Below are positions 10,107-18,067 of a stretch of 64,000 nucleotides of DNA, one piece after another; positions within the stretch are counted from its first letter, which is position 1; each line of letters begins with the position of its first letter. The stretch covers positions 248,001 through 312,000 of the forward strand of contig CAVOJD010000029.1 of NCBI GenBank assembly GCA_963696075.1. Reading direction: 5' to 3'. The DNA is from CAJQQK01 sp963696075 (GTDB lineage: Bacteria; Pseudomonadota; Alphaproteobacteria; Rhizobiales; Hyphomicrobiaceae). The position numbers were made by a program, and so were the translations under genes. Below the pieces are notes generated by a model. That model did not search any database. It worked only from the letters and a program-made list of their open reading frames with translations, and was not told the DNA's origin.

Positions 10107-10816
10107 GACGTTGCAACCCTCTTTGTGTTGGGAAAGGAGGTCTCGCCCCGCGCCGCCACCCCGCCCGCCGGCGCAACGACAACATCGACCACGATGCCAT
10201 AGCCGCCAAGAAGCCGTTCTTCGCGGATCATCACACCGTCCACGCCATCCAGTCGCTCGACGAGATCGGGACGCGGGAAGACGTGAAAATAGGTGAGGTT
10301 CTTGTAAAGCCGCCACCGCGCGAGGTTTGGCCAGGCCTGGCAGGGGCCGAAGTCCGCAATCAGGATGCGCCCGCCATTCGCGGCAAGCAGATCGCATGTC
10401 GCTTCCAGGACCTCCCACCAATCGGGGATCATCGACAGGCTGAAGGAAAAGAGGACGGTGTCGAAAGGCTCGCCACGTCCGGTCGATGTCGTCGAAGCGA
10501 CAAAGTCAGCCAGTTCGCCTTCGAAGATCTCGATGCGATCGGAGAGGCCATGCCGGGCCACTTGCTCGCGCGCATAACGGCACATCTCGCTGGAGATATC
10601 GATCCCGGTGAAGTGTGCCTCCGGCATCGCGCGGGCAAGAAGAATGAGATTGCGCGCCGTGCCACATCCGACTTCGAGGATGCGCTTGCCGCCGCTGCTG
10701 ATGGCGTGCTGGCGCAGCCGCCGCCGTCCCGCCAGAAAGAACGGCCGGGTGGCGTCGTAGACGTGCTTCATATGCCGGTAGACCCGGTCCATCGTCTTTT
10801 GATGCGCATGATCCAT
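10103..10816 (-). CDS. Class I SAM-dependent methyltransferase (BtaB-like)
   Basis: 237 residues with motif I LEVGCGTARN at residues 47-56 and an acidic GIDIS strand 15-20 residues later. The N-terminal DATRPFFLAGRRRLR followed directly by motif I resembles BtaB-type methyltransferases, which trimethylate the amine of the betaine lipid DGTS. The partner BtaA is not in the window. The start at ATG 10816 is chosen because a good Shine-Dalgarno (GGAGA) lies upstream. An earlier frame start would push the gene towards the ATP-grasp stop at 10833. By resemblance it could methylate an amino group in the product of this operon. That is inference. Confidence 0.88.
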   Translation of the reverse strand: MDHAHQKTMDRVYRHMKHVYDATRPFFLAGRRRLRQHAISSGGKRILEVGCGTARNLILLARAMPEAHFTGIDISSEMCRYAREQVARHGLSDRIEIFEGELADFVASTTSTGRGEPFDTVLFSFSLSMIPDWWEVLEATCDLLAANGGRILIADFGPCQAWPNLARWRLYKNLTYFHVFPRPDLVERLDGVDGVMIREERLLGGYGIVVDVVVAPAGGVAARGETSFPNTKRVATS

Positions 10817-10832
10817 TGTGCCACGTCTCCTG

Positions 10833-12047
10833 TTACGCCGTTGCCGCGGCAAGTGGTTTGTCCTGTCGACCGGCGGTCTCCCCGATCGATTGGCCGTCCC
10901 ACGCGATACCCGCCGTCGAAGCCTCGATGAGCGTCATGCCCCGGCCGCGCGCAATCCCGGCGAGTTCGAGCATGGCGCGCGGTGCGACCCAGGGGGAAAG
11001 GCGGTCGCCCGGCCATGTCATGACGTCTTGTGCGCGGCGGAAATCACGGGTCCAAGAACCGATCCGGCCGGCGACGATCGCCGGGCCAAGCGCGTATCCA
11101 AGCATGGCCCCGCCAACCATCATCGCGCCATCGACGGACGGCTCTGCCCGAACGCCGTCGGCCAGCGCGGCCGCGAGCCGGGTGCCGGGGCCGAAAAAAT
11201 GGACGCCGCTGGTCGCACGCGGGTTGCATTCGAGCACCCGGGGGCGGCCAGCCGCATCGCGGCGGAAATCGAAACTGATTTGCCCGCTCCAGTGCGTCGC
11301 CATCGTGTAGGCCGCCACATCATGAGCGATCTGGCGATCCGCAACGGGCTCGAAATAAATGCCGGCCCCAAGCCCCGCCCGGTACAGCGGCCGATAGATC
11401 TGGAGCGCCGTGACGCGGCCGCGCTCGGCAACCGCGTAGGCGCAGAGTTCTTCGCCCGTAACAAGTTCCTGCGCCACCCACGGCACCCGGGGCGATGGGA
11501 GGACCCGATCGAGCGGGCCTCGGTCAGGCGCGATCAGGGTCTTTGCGGCAAAGCGCGACCAAACGGGTTTGAAGACGAGGCGGTGCGCATCGGGCTTCAG
11601 GCGCTCGAGGTCTGCAGGGGTCGTGAGGCGGAGCGTTTCGGGTGGGGCGAGGCCGAAAGCCTTGGCATCTTGAGCGAAGACGGCCTTGTCATGCGCACGC
11701 GCGAGGGCAGCGAACGACGGTGCAATCAGGCGTGGCGGGGGAGCCTGGCCGGACCCCGAAAACCCAGACGTCTCGAACGCCCAGGCGAGATAGAAGATCT
11801 CTTCGCACGTCGGGATGACGAGACCGGGTCGCTCCGCCGCGATAACGTCGCCAAGCGCCGCGGCAAAGCCTGCCGGGTTCTCGGCGGGAGCGGCAAGGCG
11901 GTGGTACCGCGCCACATGTCGTGAGGCAGCCGCCAGCGGCGCGCGAAGCGTATCGGCGGCGATCACCTCGTAGCCGGCATCGGCGAAGAGGCGCGCGAGA
12001 TGAAGCGCGACCGGTGCGCGCGCCCCTGTGATCAAGGCCCGCTTCAT
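10833..12047 (-). CDS. ATP-grasp domain ligase
   Basis: 404 residues. A Rossmann-like start (MKRALITGARAPVALHLARLF) is followed by an ATP-grasp fold, with VFKPVWSR and VAQELVTGEELCAYAV (lysine and nucleotide-binding strands), the metal-binding FDFRRDAAGRPRVLECNPR and an ATSGVHFF segment. ATP-grasp enzymes activate a carboxylate as acyl phosphate and ligate it to an amine or thiol. Here it could form a peptide or amide bond in the operon's product. It overlaps the adenylate-forming gene by four bases (12044-12047). The methyltransferase begins 16 bp after its stop. Substrate unknown. Confidence 0.88.
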   Translation of the reverse strand: MKRALITGARAPVALHLARLFADAGYEVIAADTLRAPLAAASRHVARYHRLAAPAENPAGFAAALGDVIAAERPGLVIPTCEEIFYLAWAFETSGFSGSGQAPPPRLIAPSFAALARAHDKAVFAQDAKAFGLAPPETLRLTTPADLERLKPDAHRLVFKPVWSRFAAKTLIAPDRGPLDRVLPSPRVPWVAQELVTGEELCAYAVAERGRVTALQIYRPLYRAGLGAGIYFEPVADRQIAHDVAAYTMATHWSGQISFDFRRDAAGRPRVLECNPRATSGVHFFGPGTRLAAALADGVRAEPSVDGAMMVGGAMLGYALGPAIVAGRIGSWTRDFRRAQDVMTWPGDRLSPWVAPRAMLELAGIARGRGMTLIEASTAGIAWDGQSIGETAGRQDKPLAAATA

Positions 12048-13386
12048 CGATCAGCCTCCAAGCGGAAGATGCGGCGCCGCTTCTGCATGAAATCGCGAGG
12101 CGTCATAGGTTCGAAAGCGAGTTCGACTGGTTCGAGAGAATGCTCATTACAAAGCTGGTCGAGGGCTGCGGCAACGCCGGCCCGGGCCGCGGCGAAATCA
12201 TCAGCCTGAAGGCGCACTGAAAGCGCGTTCGCCCGCGTCTGGCAGACGCGAAAGTCGCTGACACAGGGCGCACCCGTCTTCGGCGAACGTGCGCCGGCAA
12301 TCGCGCGGGCAACAAAATCCGGAAGCACATGACGGACGCCGTCAGGCGTTTTGGCGGGGAGCGCGAGGACATCGTCGGCCCGCCCCTCGATGCGCGAGAG
12401 CGTGCGCTCGAAACTGCCGCACGGGCAGGGCCTGGCATCGAGGCGCAGCACGTCGTCCAGCCGGTAGCGCACGATCGGTTGGGTCTCACGGCTGAAATCC
12501 GTGATGATCGGCGCGAAGAGGCCCTGGCCTTCATCGATCCAGTCGGGCTCAATGTGAAGGAATGTCTCGTTGAGATGCAGCCGGCCGGCCGCGCACGTAT
12601 AGCCAAGAAAGCCCTCGGTCGCCTGGTAGATCTGCTCGACGCGCGTTTCGAAGACGTTCTCGATCACGGCGCGGTCATCATCGAACAGCGTTTCGGCGAC
12701 CGAAATCAGCCGGCCAGGCCGAAGGCGGTCACGGTCCGAGGCGGCGGGTGCGGCCTCGAGCCGGGCGAGTTCCCGCAGAACCTGGGCCGGTGCGATGACG
12801 ATGGTCGGACGAAAGGCGGCGATCTCGGGATGAAGCGCATCAAGGGGTTGTTTGAGATCGAAGAAACGGAACGCAATGCGCCCCTTGCCCGAAACACTTT
12901 CATAGAGCTGGTTGTTGGCGCGCAGCAGGAACGCAATTCTGTGGCGCCCGAAAAGCGAGCCGCGCAGCATCCGCCCGAGCATCATCCCGGCCCACCGCAT
13001 CCGCTCGGCGCGGCTCGCGAGAAACAGGCCGCGCACCCCCGACGTGCCGGTCGACAAGCCAACCGAGACATCGCCGATCATGGCGGAAAAATCGCGGGTC
13101 CGCTCCGCTTCCTCGGCGACCGCGAAAGCCTGTCGCGAGAAATGCCGCGCGTGTTGATGGCCTCGAATTCGGCGATCATCAGGGCCTTCGTCATGATCGG
13201 AAAGGCGTCAAGCGGGGCGTCGCGCCAGGTCGCATAGAAGGGCGATTTGGAAAGCGTGCGCTGGCGCCAACGCGCAATTTTTCGCGCCTGGTGCTGTTCG
13301 AGCGCGGTGCGCGATGAGAACCGGTTGGCCCGGCTTGCCCGGACGTAGTTGGCGAGCAAGCGGGCGGTATCCATCAGCTTGTTCAT
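12044..13386 (-). pseudogene. Adenylate-forming enzyme (F390 synthetase-/PaaK-related), frameshifted
   Basis: Two frames make one acyl-adenylating enzyme of about 447 residues. The N-terminal part (from ATG 13386) runs to NTRGISRD. The C-terminal part continues in another frame with AFAVAEEAERTRDFSA and then MIGDVSVGLSTGTSG, which carries the phosphate-binding STGTSG motif and later YRLDDVLRLD and GRADD. The junction is at about 13130-13132, where only two bases separate codons three apart, so one base has probably been lost. An internal ATG at 13081 could yield a 345-residue fragment without the N-terminal region. It overlaps the MBL gene and the ATP-grasp gene by four bases each. The family activates carboxylic acids as adenylates. 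Its natural substrate here is unknown. Confidence 0.85.
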
Positions 13387-14219
13387 GTGACGAACTCCGC
13401 TTCGCGCGCGCGGCAGTGGGATGGGATGATGACGACGCCGGAAGCCCCTTGTTCGAGTGCGTGGAGTTTGCCCAATGTCTCGGCATAAGCCGCGCTGTGG
13501 CTAAGGAGTGTGCCGGTGAGCGCCATCGGCAGGGCGTTGTCGCGAATGGCGCGCATCGAAAAGGCAGCGTCCGCGGCAAGCAGGATCTGCCGGCCGTCTT
13601 CGCTGCGAAACAGGACGCCGAATTGCCCCCTCGCGTGGCCGGGCAGCATGATGGCAATGAGCGAGCCGTCGCCGAAGACATCGCGTCCGGTGCCGAAGGG
13701 TGCGAGATCGCCGGGCAACGGCAGCGCTGCAGCGTCCTCGATCGCATCCGCGCGGGAAACGATATCCGACGGCAGCAGGCCCGGCAGCAGTCCGCGCCGC
13801 ACCCCGGCGAGGCGACCGGCGCCGAGAATATCATCGAGCCCGGCTCGCGAGACGACCAGGCGGGCGTCTGGAAAGTCCTTGAGGCCCGCAACATGGTCCG
13901 CGTGGAAATGCGAGATCACCACGGTTGCGATGTCACAAGGTCGAAGCCCGCGCGCGGCAAGCTGTTCGAGCAACAGTTCGTCCGGGGGAAGCGTGACCGG
14001 CGTCGTCAAACGATAGAACCGTTCGGGCCAATGCGCGGTTGCTTCAAAGAAGCGCGGCGCATAACCCGTGTCGAACAGGATCGGGCCTCGGCTTGGATGC
14101 CGCAGCAGCCCGACAAGGGCCGGAAAGTGTGACCAGCCCCATGGCATCGACCGGCAGGCCATACGATCGTTCTGCCGGCAATGCCCGACCTTGAGGAGTT
14201 CGAACGCGAGCGGGATCAT
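13383..14219 (-). CDS. MBL-fold metallo-hydrolase (lactonase/thioesterase-like)
   Basis: 278 residues with the zinc signature SHFHADHVAGL (H104, H106, D108, H109), a further ligand in LPGHARG, AADAAF for the bridging aspartate and a C-terminal IPSHCRA histidine. This arrangement is typical of quorum-quenching lactonases and related hydrolases. In the operon it occupies the place that an alpha/beta hydrolase takes in olefin (Ole) clusters, so it might cleave a lactone, ester or thioester intermediate. That role is inference. Four-base overlaps on both sides imply coupled translation. Confidence 0.88.
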   Translation of the reverse strand: MIPLAFELLKVGHCRQNDRMACRSMPWGWSHFPALVGLLRHPSRGPILFDTGYAPRFFEATAHWPERFYRLTTPVTLPPDELLLEQLAARGLRPCDIATVVISHFHADHVAGLKDFPDARLVVSRAGLDDILGAGRLAGVRRGLLPGLLPSDIVSRADAIEDAAALPLPGDLAPFGTGRDVFGDGSLIAIMLPGHARGQFGVLFRSEDGRQILLAADAAFSMRAIRDNALPMALTGTLLSHSAAYAETLGKLHALEQGASGVVIIPSHCRAREAEFVT

Positions 14220-15272
14220 GCAGCGCCCCCGTAGGCCGGGGCGGCAGCGGCAGTAGAAGCGGCAGCGCTGGCAGCCAACGGATGCGCCTCTCCCCTGAGC
14301 CAGGCCGCGTAACGCGCCAGACCCTCGTCGATCGAGACACGGGGCTCATACCCAAGGCGAGTGCGCGCAGCCGTGATATCGAGCGTCTGGCTGTAGGCCA
14401 TAACGCCGAGCGTGTAGCGCAGCAGGCGCGGCTCGCGGCCACCGGTCAGACGCGCGCAGCCTTCCGAAGCCGCCGCGGCAAGATCGAGCAGGCGATAGGG
14501 GGCGTGGGCGAAGCGCACCTCTCGGTTGAGGGCGCTGAACGTGCGGGTGAGAAGATCGTGAACCGTCAGCGGCTCACCGTTCGAGATGTTGAAGGTGCCG
14601 GTCGCAGCATGGGGTTGCGCCGCAAGCATCATCGCATCGGCGACATTGCCGGCATAAGTGACGTCGACCCGCGCCCGCCCGCCTCTGAGCAGGGGAACGC
14701 GCCCGGAGGCGGCAAACCGCATGAGGCGCGGGGCAAGTGCCGTGTCGAATTCGCCGAAGATGCCGCGCGGCCTGAGGATGACGCTGGAAAGTCCCTGTTC
14801 GGCGGCACGCATCACGACCTGCTCTGCTTCGGCCTTGCTCGCCGCATAGGCGTTGACAAAGCGGCTGGGCAGGGGCGCTGTCTCCGGGATGTCGAAAGCA
14901 TCCTGGTAGGCGAAATAAATGCTCGGCGAGGAAACGTGCACGAAGCGGGCGGCACCCGCCCGGCGTGCGGCATCGACCAGCGCTTGCGTGGCGTCCACAT
15001 TGACGGCTTGGAAGGCAGACCGGCTGGCCCCAGGGCGACGATAGCGCGGCGCAGTGGAAGATGACGTCGACGTCCTCAGCCAGACGATCAGCCAGACCGG
15101 CTTCCAGGAGATCGCCGGCGATGAACTCGGCGCCGGCATCCTGTAGCGTCGAACCGATTGCTGCATCGCGGCCCGAGGCGCGGACGTGCCATCCAGCTTC
15201 GATCAGCTTTGCCGCGAGATGCCGTCCAAGGCAGCCTGTCGCTCCGGTAATAAGGGCTTTTTGTGTACGCAT
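14216..15272 (-). pseudogene. Extended short-chain dehydrogenase/epimerase (3-beta-HSD/OleD-like), frameshifted
   Basis: The N-terminal frame from ATG 15272 has the nucleotide-binding GATGCLGRHL and runs to DVDVIFHCAALSSPWG. The downstream frame resumes with RSAFQAVNVDATQALVDAA, then SSPSIYF and the catalytic pair in YAASK, and continues to 14216. The break falls at 15020-15029, where four bases separate codons that should be adjacent or three apart. The joined protein of about 350 residues resembles NAD(P)-dependent 3-beta-hydroxysteroid dehydrogenase/isomerases and OleD-type reductases, which reduce a beta-keto acyl product. This fits a gene next to a KAS III-like enzyme. An alanine-rich tail follows the conserved domain. 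Confidence 0.85.
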
Positions 15273-15283
15273 GACCGTCAGCC

Positions 15284-16282
15284 TCAGTATTCCAGGATCA
15301 TCCCGCCGAGCGAGATGCCGGCCGATGAGCCGAGCAGCATCACTTTTTGTCCGCGCTTGAGGCGCCCGCTCGCGATGGCATGATCAAGCGCATGTGGGAT
15401 CGACGCGGCAATCTGGTTGCCGAAGTCGCGAAAGATCAGAAAGAATTTTTCCGCATCGAAGCCGACCAGTTGCTGGACCGCACTGAGCGAGCGTGCGCTT
15501 GCCTGGTGCAGGATCGCAAGGTCGAGGCCGTCGACCGTTGTGCCGGCACGTTGACACAGATTGACGACGAAGCGCGGCAGGTTGGCGGCGACACACGCCA
15601 TCGCCTCATGACCATCCATCTTGAAAGTCGTCGCGTCGTCGAATCGGTCGGTGCCACGCGTCGCGTTGATGCTTGTCCCGCCGGCTTCAAGGCGGCAGCT
15701 ATCCTTGAAGGCGCTGTAGGTATTCATCGCGCTGGCGAGGATGCGCGGCCCGTCGGCTTCGCTCGCAGCCTCGACGATGGCCGCCGCGGCCCCATCGCCA
15801 AAGATCGCAGCCGCTTCCGGGTTCGACCAGTCGAGCCCGCACGATGCGATATCCGCCGAGACGATCAAGACACGCTTGTACCGGCCAACGGTGATGGCGT
15901 CTGCCACCATGTCGAGCGCGGCGACGAAGCTGAGGCACGTCGCGTTGATATCGAAGGCTGCAATATCGGTTGTCGCGAGCCCGAGACGGTGCTGGACGAG
16001 AACGGCGGTGGCCGGGATCGGTTGCTCGCCAACGCCGCAGGCAGCAATCACGGCATCGACGTCGTGGGCGCTGAGATTGGCGCGCTCGAGTGCCTGCATC
16101 GCGGCAGCAGCCGCCATGAAGGAGCTGGTCTCGTTCTCGTCTGCGTAATGGCGTTTCGCGATCCGGAAAACACGCTCGGTCCAGCCGGTCTTCTTGCCGA
16201 GGCGGTGATCGATCTCGCTCGATGGCACAACGCGACGCGGGACGTAGGAACCTGTCGCAACGATCCGGATGCGTCTTTGCAT
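15284..16282 (-). CDS. 3-oxoacyl-ACP synthase III-like condensing enzyme (FabH/OleA superfamily)
   Basis: 332 residues of thiolase fold. The catalytic triad is visible: C116 in INATCLSF, H259 in ILHQASARSL and N289 in DFGNQIAAS. It should perform a decarboxylative or head-to-head Claisen condensation of acyl thioesters. It is the first gene of the minus-strand operon, 11 bp before the SDR. I chose ATG 16282 because the conserved domain begins there. The frame is open to 16465, but the extra 61 residues are low-complexity and unlike the family. The flanking SDR, hydrolase and adenylating genes recall Ole or beta-lactone logic, but the set differs, so I leave it unnamed. Confidence 0.9.
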   Translation of the reverse strand: MQRRIRIVATGSYVPRRVVPSSEIDHRLGKKTGWTERVFRIAKRHYADENETSSFMAAAAAMQALERANLSAHDVDAVIAACGVGEQPIPATAVLVQHRLGLATTDIAAFDINATCLSFVAALDMVADAITVGRYKRVLIVSADIASCGLDWSNPEAAAIFGDGAAAAIVEAASEADGPRILASAMNTYSAFKDSCRLEAGGTSINATRGTDRFDDATTFKMDGHEAMACVAANLPRFVVNLCQRAGTTVDGLDLAILHQASARSLSAVQQLVGFDAEKFFLIFRDFGNQIAASIPHALDHAIASGRLKRGQKVMLLGSSAGISLGGMILEY

Positions 16283-16561
16283 TGTCGCTACCGCCTCTGA
16301 TCCGCCCGCCGTCTCGAGTTCGGGGGCGCGGGCCTCACCAGGTTCGCCGTCGACGCTGCCCGGCAATGCGCGCCGGGCGGTCGCAGGTCGAGGCTCATCA
16401 GTCGCAAGAACTTGTTTTGTATACATCTGACGCATACTCCGATTCGATCCAGGTTCGGTGTCCACCGGCCTGAAAGCGGTGGAAGGAAAGCGGGGATGAC
16501 TTCAATTGATCATCGATTAATTAGAGGTTATTCGAAAAGTGGCGTCAGGTTCAAGCAAAAT

Positions 16562-16574
16562 TAATCGGCGATTA
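16562..16574. promoter_or_regulatory. Candidate TetR operator palindrome
   Basis: TAATCG-G-CGATTA is a perfect 6+6 inverted repeat with a one-base centre, in an AT-rich island in front of a TetR gene and its divergent operon. The related half site CGATTAAT at 16513-16520 suggests cooperative or multiple sites. Confidence 0.4.
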
Positions 16575-16617
16575 GTAAGACGGTTAAGGTTCGGTTTCAC
16601 AAAGGGATCAAGAAGGA

Positions 16618-16714
16618 TCGACAAGGACCGAGAGACCGAGAAAGACCGCGAGAGCCGAGAGGGACAGCGAAGGGCCGAGCGTAACCGAGAGGGGCTGAGA
16701 CGGGCCGTGGACGG
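16618..16714 (+). repeat. Degenerate decanucleotide array (CCGAGARGGA-like)
   Basis: CCG or a one-base variant recurs at 16628, 16636, 16646, 16655, 16665, 16675, 16685, 16695 and 16705, i.e. almost exactly every ten bases, each followed by a purine-rich AGAGRGA-type run. The array lies between the palindrome and the TetR start. It also creates an arginine/glutamate-rich open frame that I do not believe is a gene. Confidence 0.55.
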
Positions 16715-16778
16715 GGTCATAGCGGTTGCGTCTGCGCGTGGGATCGGCACAGAAGCTGTCAGAAAGCGAGGGACATGA

Positions 16779-17399
16779 ATGGCCAGACGAAATGACCACA
16801 CCCGGGAGCAATTGCGCGCAATGATCCTCGATGCGGCGCTTGATTTGATCGAGCGTGAGGGCGTGGCGGCCTTGTCGACGCGCAAGATCGCCCAGAAGAT
16901 CGGTTACACATCAGGGACGCTGTACCAGCATTTCGATGATATTCGCAGCATCGTCCTCGCCGTCAACGCGCGCACCATGCAGGGCTTGATCGACGCGATG
17001 GCGGGGAGCGGACCGTCCCTGCCGGAAGATCCGGCCGAGCGGGTCCATGCGTATGCCGACATCTATCTCGCCTACGTCAAGGCGCACAGAAATGCCTGGG
17101 ATGCCATGTTCGCGTGGCGCCGCAGCGAGGGCGAGGCAGTGCCTGACTGGTATGCGCGCCAGATCAAGACGCTGGTTGAATTGGTCGGTGATTGCTTTGC
17201 AAAGATCGAAGCCGGACCAGATGCCGGCACACCGCAGGAGGCCGCACGCCTCGTCTGGGCAAGTGTCCACAGCGTCTGCGCACTGGAAAGCGGCGGCCGC
17301 CTCGAGCTGATCATGCAAATGCCGCTGGAGCCACTCGTCCACCGCCTCGTCACCATCCACATCGAGGCGTATGCTTCTCCGCACGCCATCGCGGGGTGA
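16779..17399 (+). CDS. TetR/AcrR-family transcriptional regulator
   Basis: 206 residues. The N-terminal helix-turn-helix spans about residues 12-55 (AALSTRKIAQKIGYTSGTLYQHF). The larger helical C-terminal domain resembles the TetR_C 'WHG' type. Regulators of this kind repress divergent operons until a small ligand binds. It is transcribed away from the seven-gene operon across a roughly 500-bp shared control region, so it is the natural candidate regulator of that operon and of itself. The ligand is unknown. The start at ATG 16779 overlaps no other gene. Confidence 0.92.
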   Translation: MARRNDHTREQLRAMILDAALDLIEREGVAALSTRKIAQKIGYTSGTLYQHFDDIRSIVLAVNARTMQGLIDAMAGSGPSLPEDPAERVHAYADIYLAYVKAHRNAWDAMFAWRRSEGEAVPDWYARQIKTLVELVGDCFAKIEAGPDAGTPQEAARLVWASVHSVCALESGGRLELIMQMPLEPLVHRLVTIHIEAYASPHAIAG

Positions 17400-17553
17400 G
17401 GGGCCAATCGGGACCTGGATGCGCCTTGGCGGCGACAATCTTCGAGACGTTCGCCGTTCTGATGACAAGGCGTTCCGTCTGGCGTTCCAACCTCAGGTGC
17501 GTTTAGATGCGCGCAAACGGACACTGGTTTTGGAACCTGGGGGCCTCGAGCTC

Positions 17554-17979
17554 ATGAGCTACGACGACAGCAACGTATTTGCGAAGATCCTGCGCGGCGA
17601 ACTGCCAGCCGAATGCGTCTATGAAGACGAGCATACGTTGGCGATCATGGACATCATGCCCCGCTGCGACGGCCACACGCTTGTGATCCCGAAGACTCCG
17701 GCCCGCAATATGCTCGACGCAACGCCGGAGCAATTGGCGAACTGTATGGCAGCCGTCCAGAACGTCGGCCATGGCGTCATGAAAGCGTTCGATGCGCCGG
17801 GGCTGACGATCCAGCAGTTCAACGAAGAGGCCGGTGGCCAGGTCGTCTTCCACCTCCACTACCATGTGCTGCCCCGCCATGAGGGGGTGCGCCTGCGCCC
17901 CCACACCGGTGAAATGGAAAAGCCCGACGTGCTCAAGGCGAATGCGGACAAGATCCGCGCGGCACTGGGAACAGGCTAG
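17554..17979 (+). CDS. HIT-family nucleotide hydrolase/transferase
   Basis: 141 residues, normal for a HINT-type HIT protein that hydrolyses nucleoside phosphoramidates or related mononucleotides. The C-terminal histidine triad HLHYHVLPR is complete and the N-terminal NVFAKILRGELPAECVYED is typical. ATG 17554 is chosen because the conserved domain begins there. The frame is open to 17371, but the added residues match nothing and would overlap the TetR gene. Probably monocistronic. Confidence 0.92.
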   Translation: MSYDDSNVFAKILRGELPAECVYEDEHTLAIMDIMPRCDGHTLVIPKTPARNMLDATPEQLANCMAAVQNVGHGVMKAFDAPGLTIQQFNEEAGGQVVFHLHYHVLPRHEGVRLRPHTGEMEKPDVLKANADKIRAALGTG

Positions 17980-18067
17980 CCAAGAAAGCCGGAAGGACCT
18001 TACTTAAGCGCCCGCTTCACCCAGTACTGAACGTTATATCTGACAGACCAATCAAAGGAAGCTCCGC

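Larger units (their letters stand above)
16283..16778. promoter_or_regulatory. Divergent control region between the operon and the TetR gene
   Basis: Nearly 500 bp with no convincing gene. From 16500 to 16590 it is unusually AT-rich for this genome and holds CGATTAAT (16513-16520) and its inverse ATTAATCG (16560-16567). A 10-nt periodic purine-rich array follows. Promoters for both directions should lie here. Confidence 0.6.

Noticed and set aside
9021..10202. 393-residue plus-strand frame opposite the Rieske gene
   Set aside because: The Rieske and iron-binding motifs are clear on the minus strand. This frame has none.
10818..11924. 368-residue plus-strand frame opposite the ATP-grasp gene
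   Set aside because: Antisense shadow of a coherent ATP-grasp protein.
12329..14132. Plus-strand frames opposite the adenylate-forming and MBL genes
   Set aside because: The minus-strand proteins keep catalytic motifs and four-base overlaps. These do not.
15347..16300. 317-residue plus-strand frame opposite the KAS III-like gene
   Set aside because: The complete Cys-His-Asn triad is on the minus strand.
16283..16465. N-terminal extension of the KAS III-like protein to ATG 16465
   Set aside because: The extra 61 residues are low-complexity and precede the point where the family's conserved start MQRRIRIVATGSYVP lies.
16539..16778. 79-residue arginine/glutamate-rich frame before the TetR gene
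   Set aside because: It is the translation of the 10-nt periodic array (16618-16714), with no ribosome-binding site and no conserved-looking segment.
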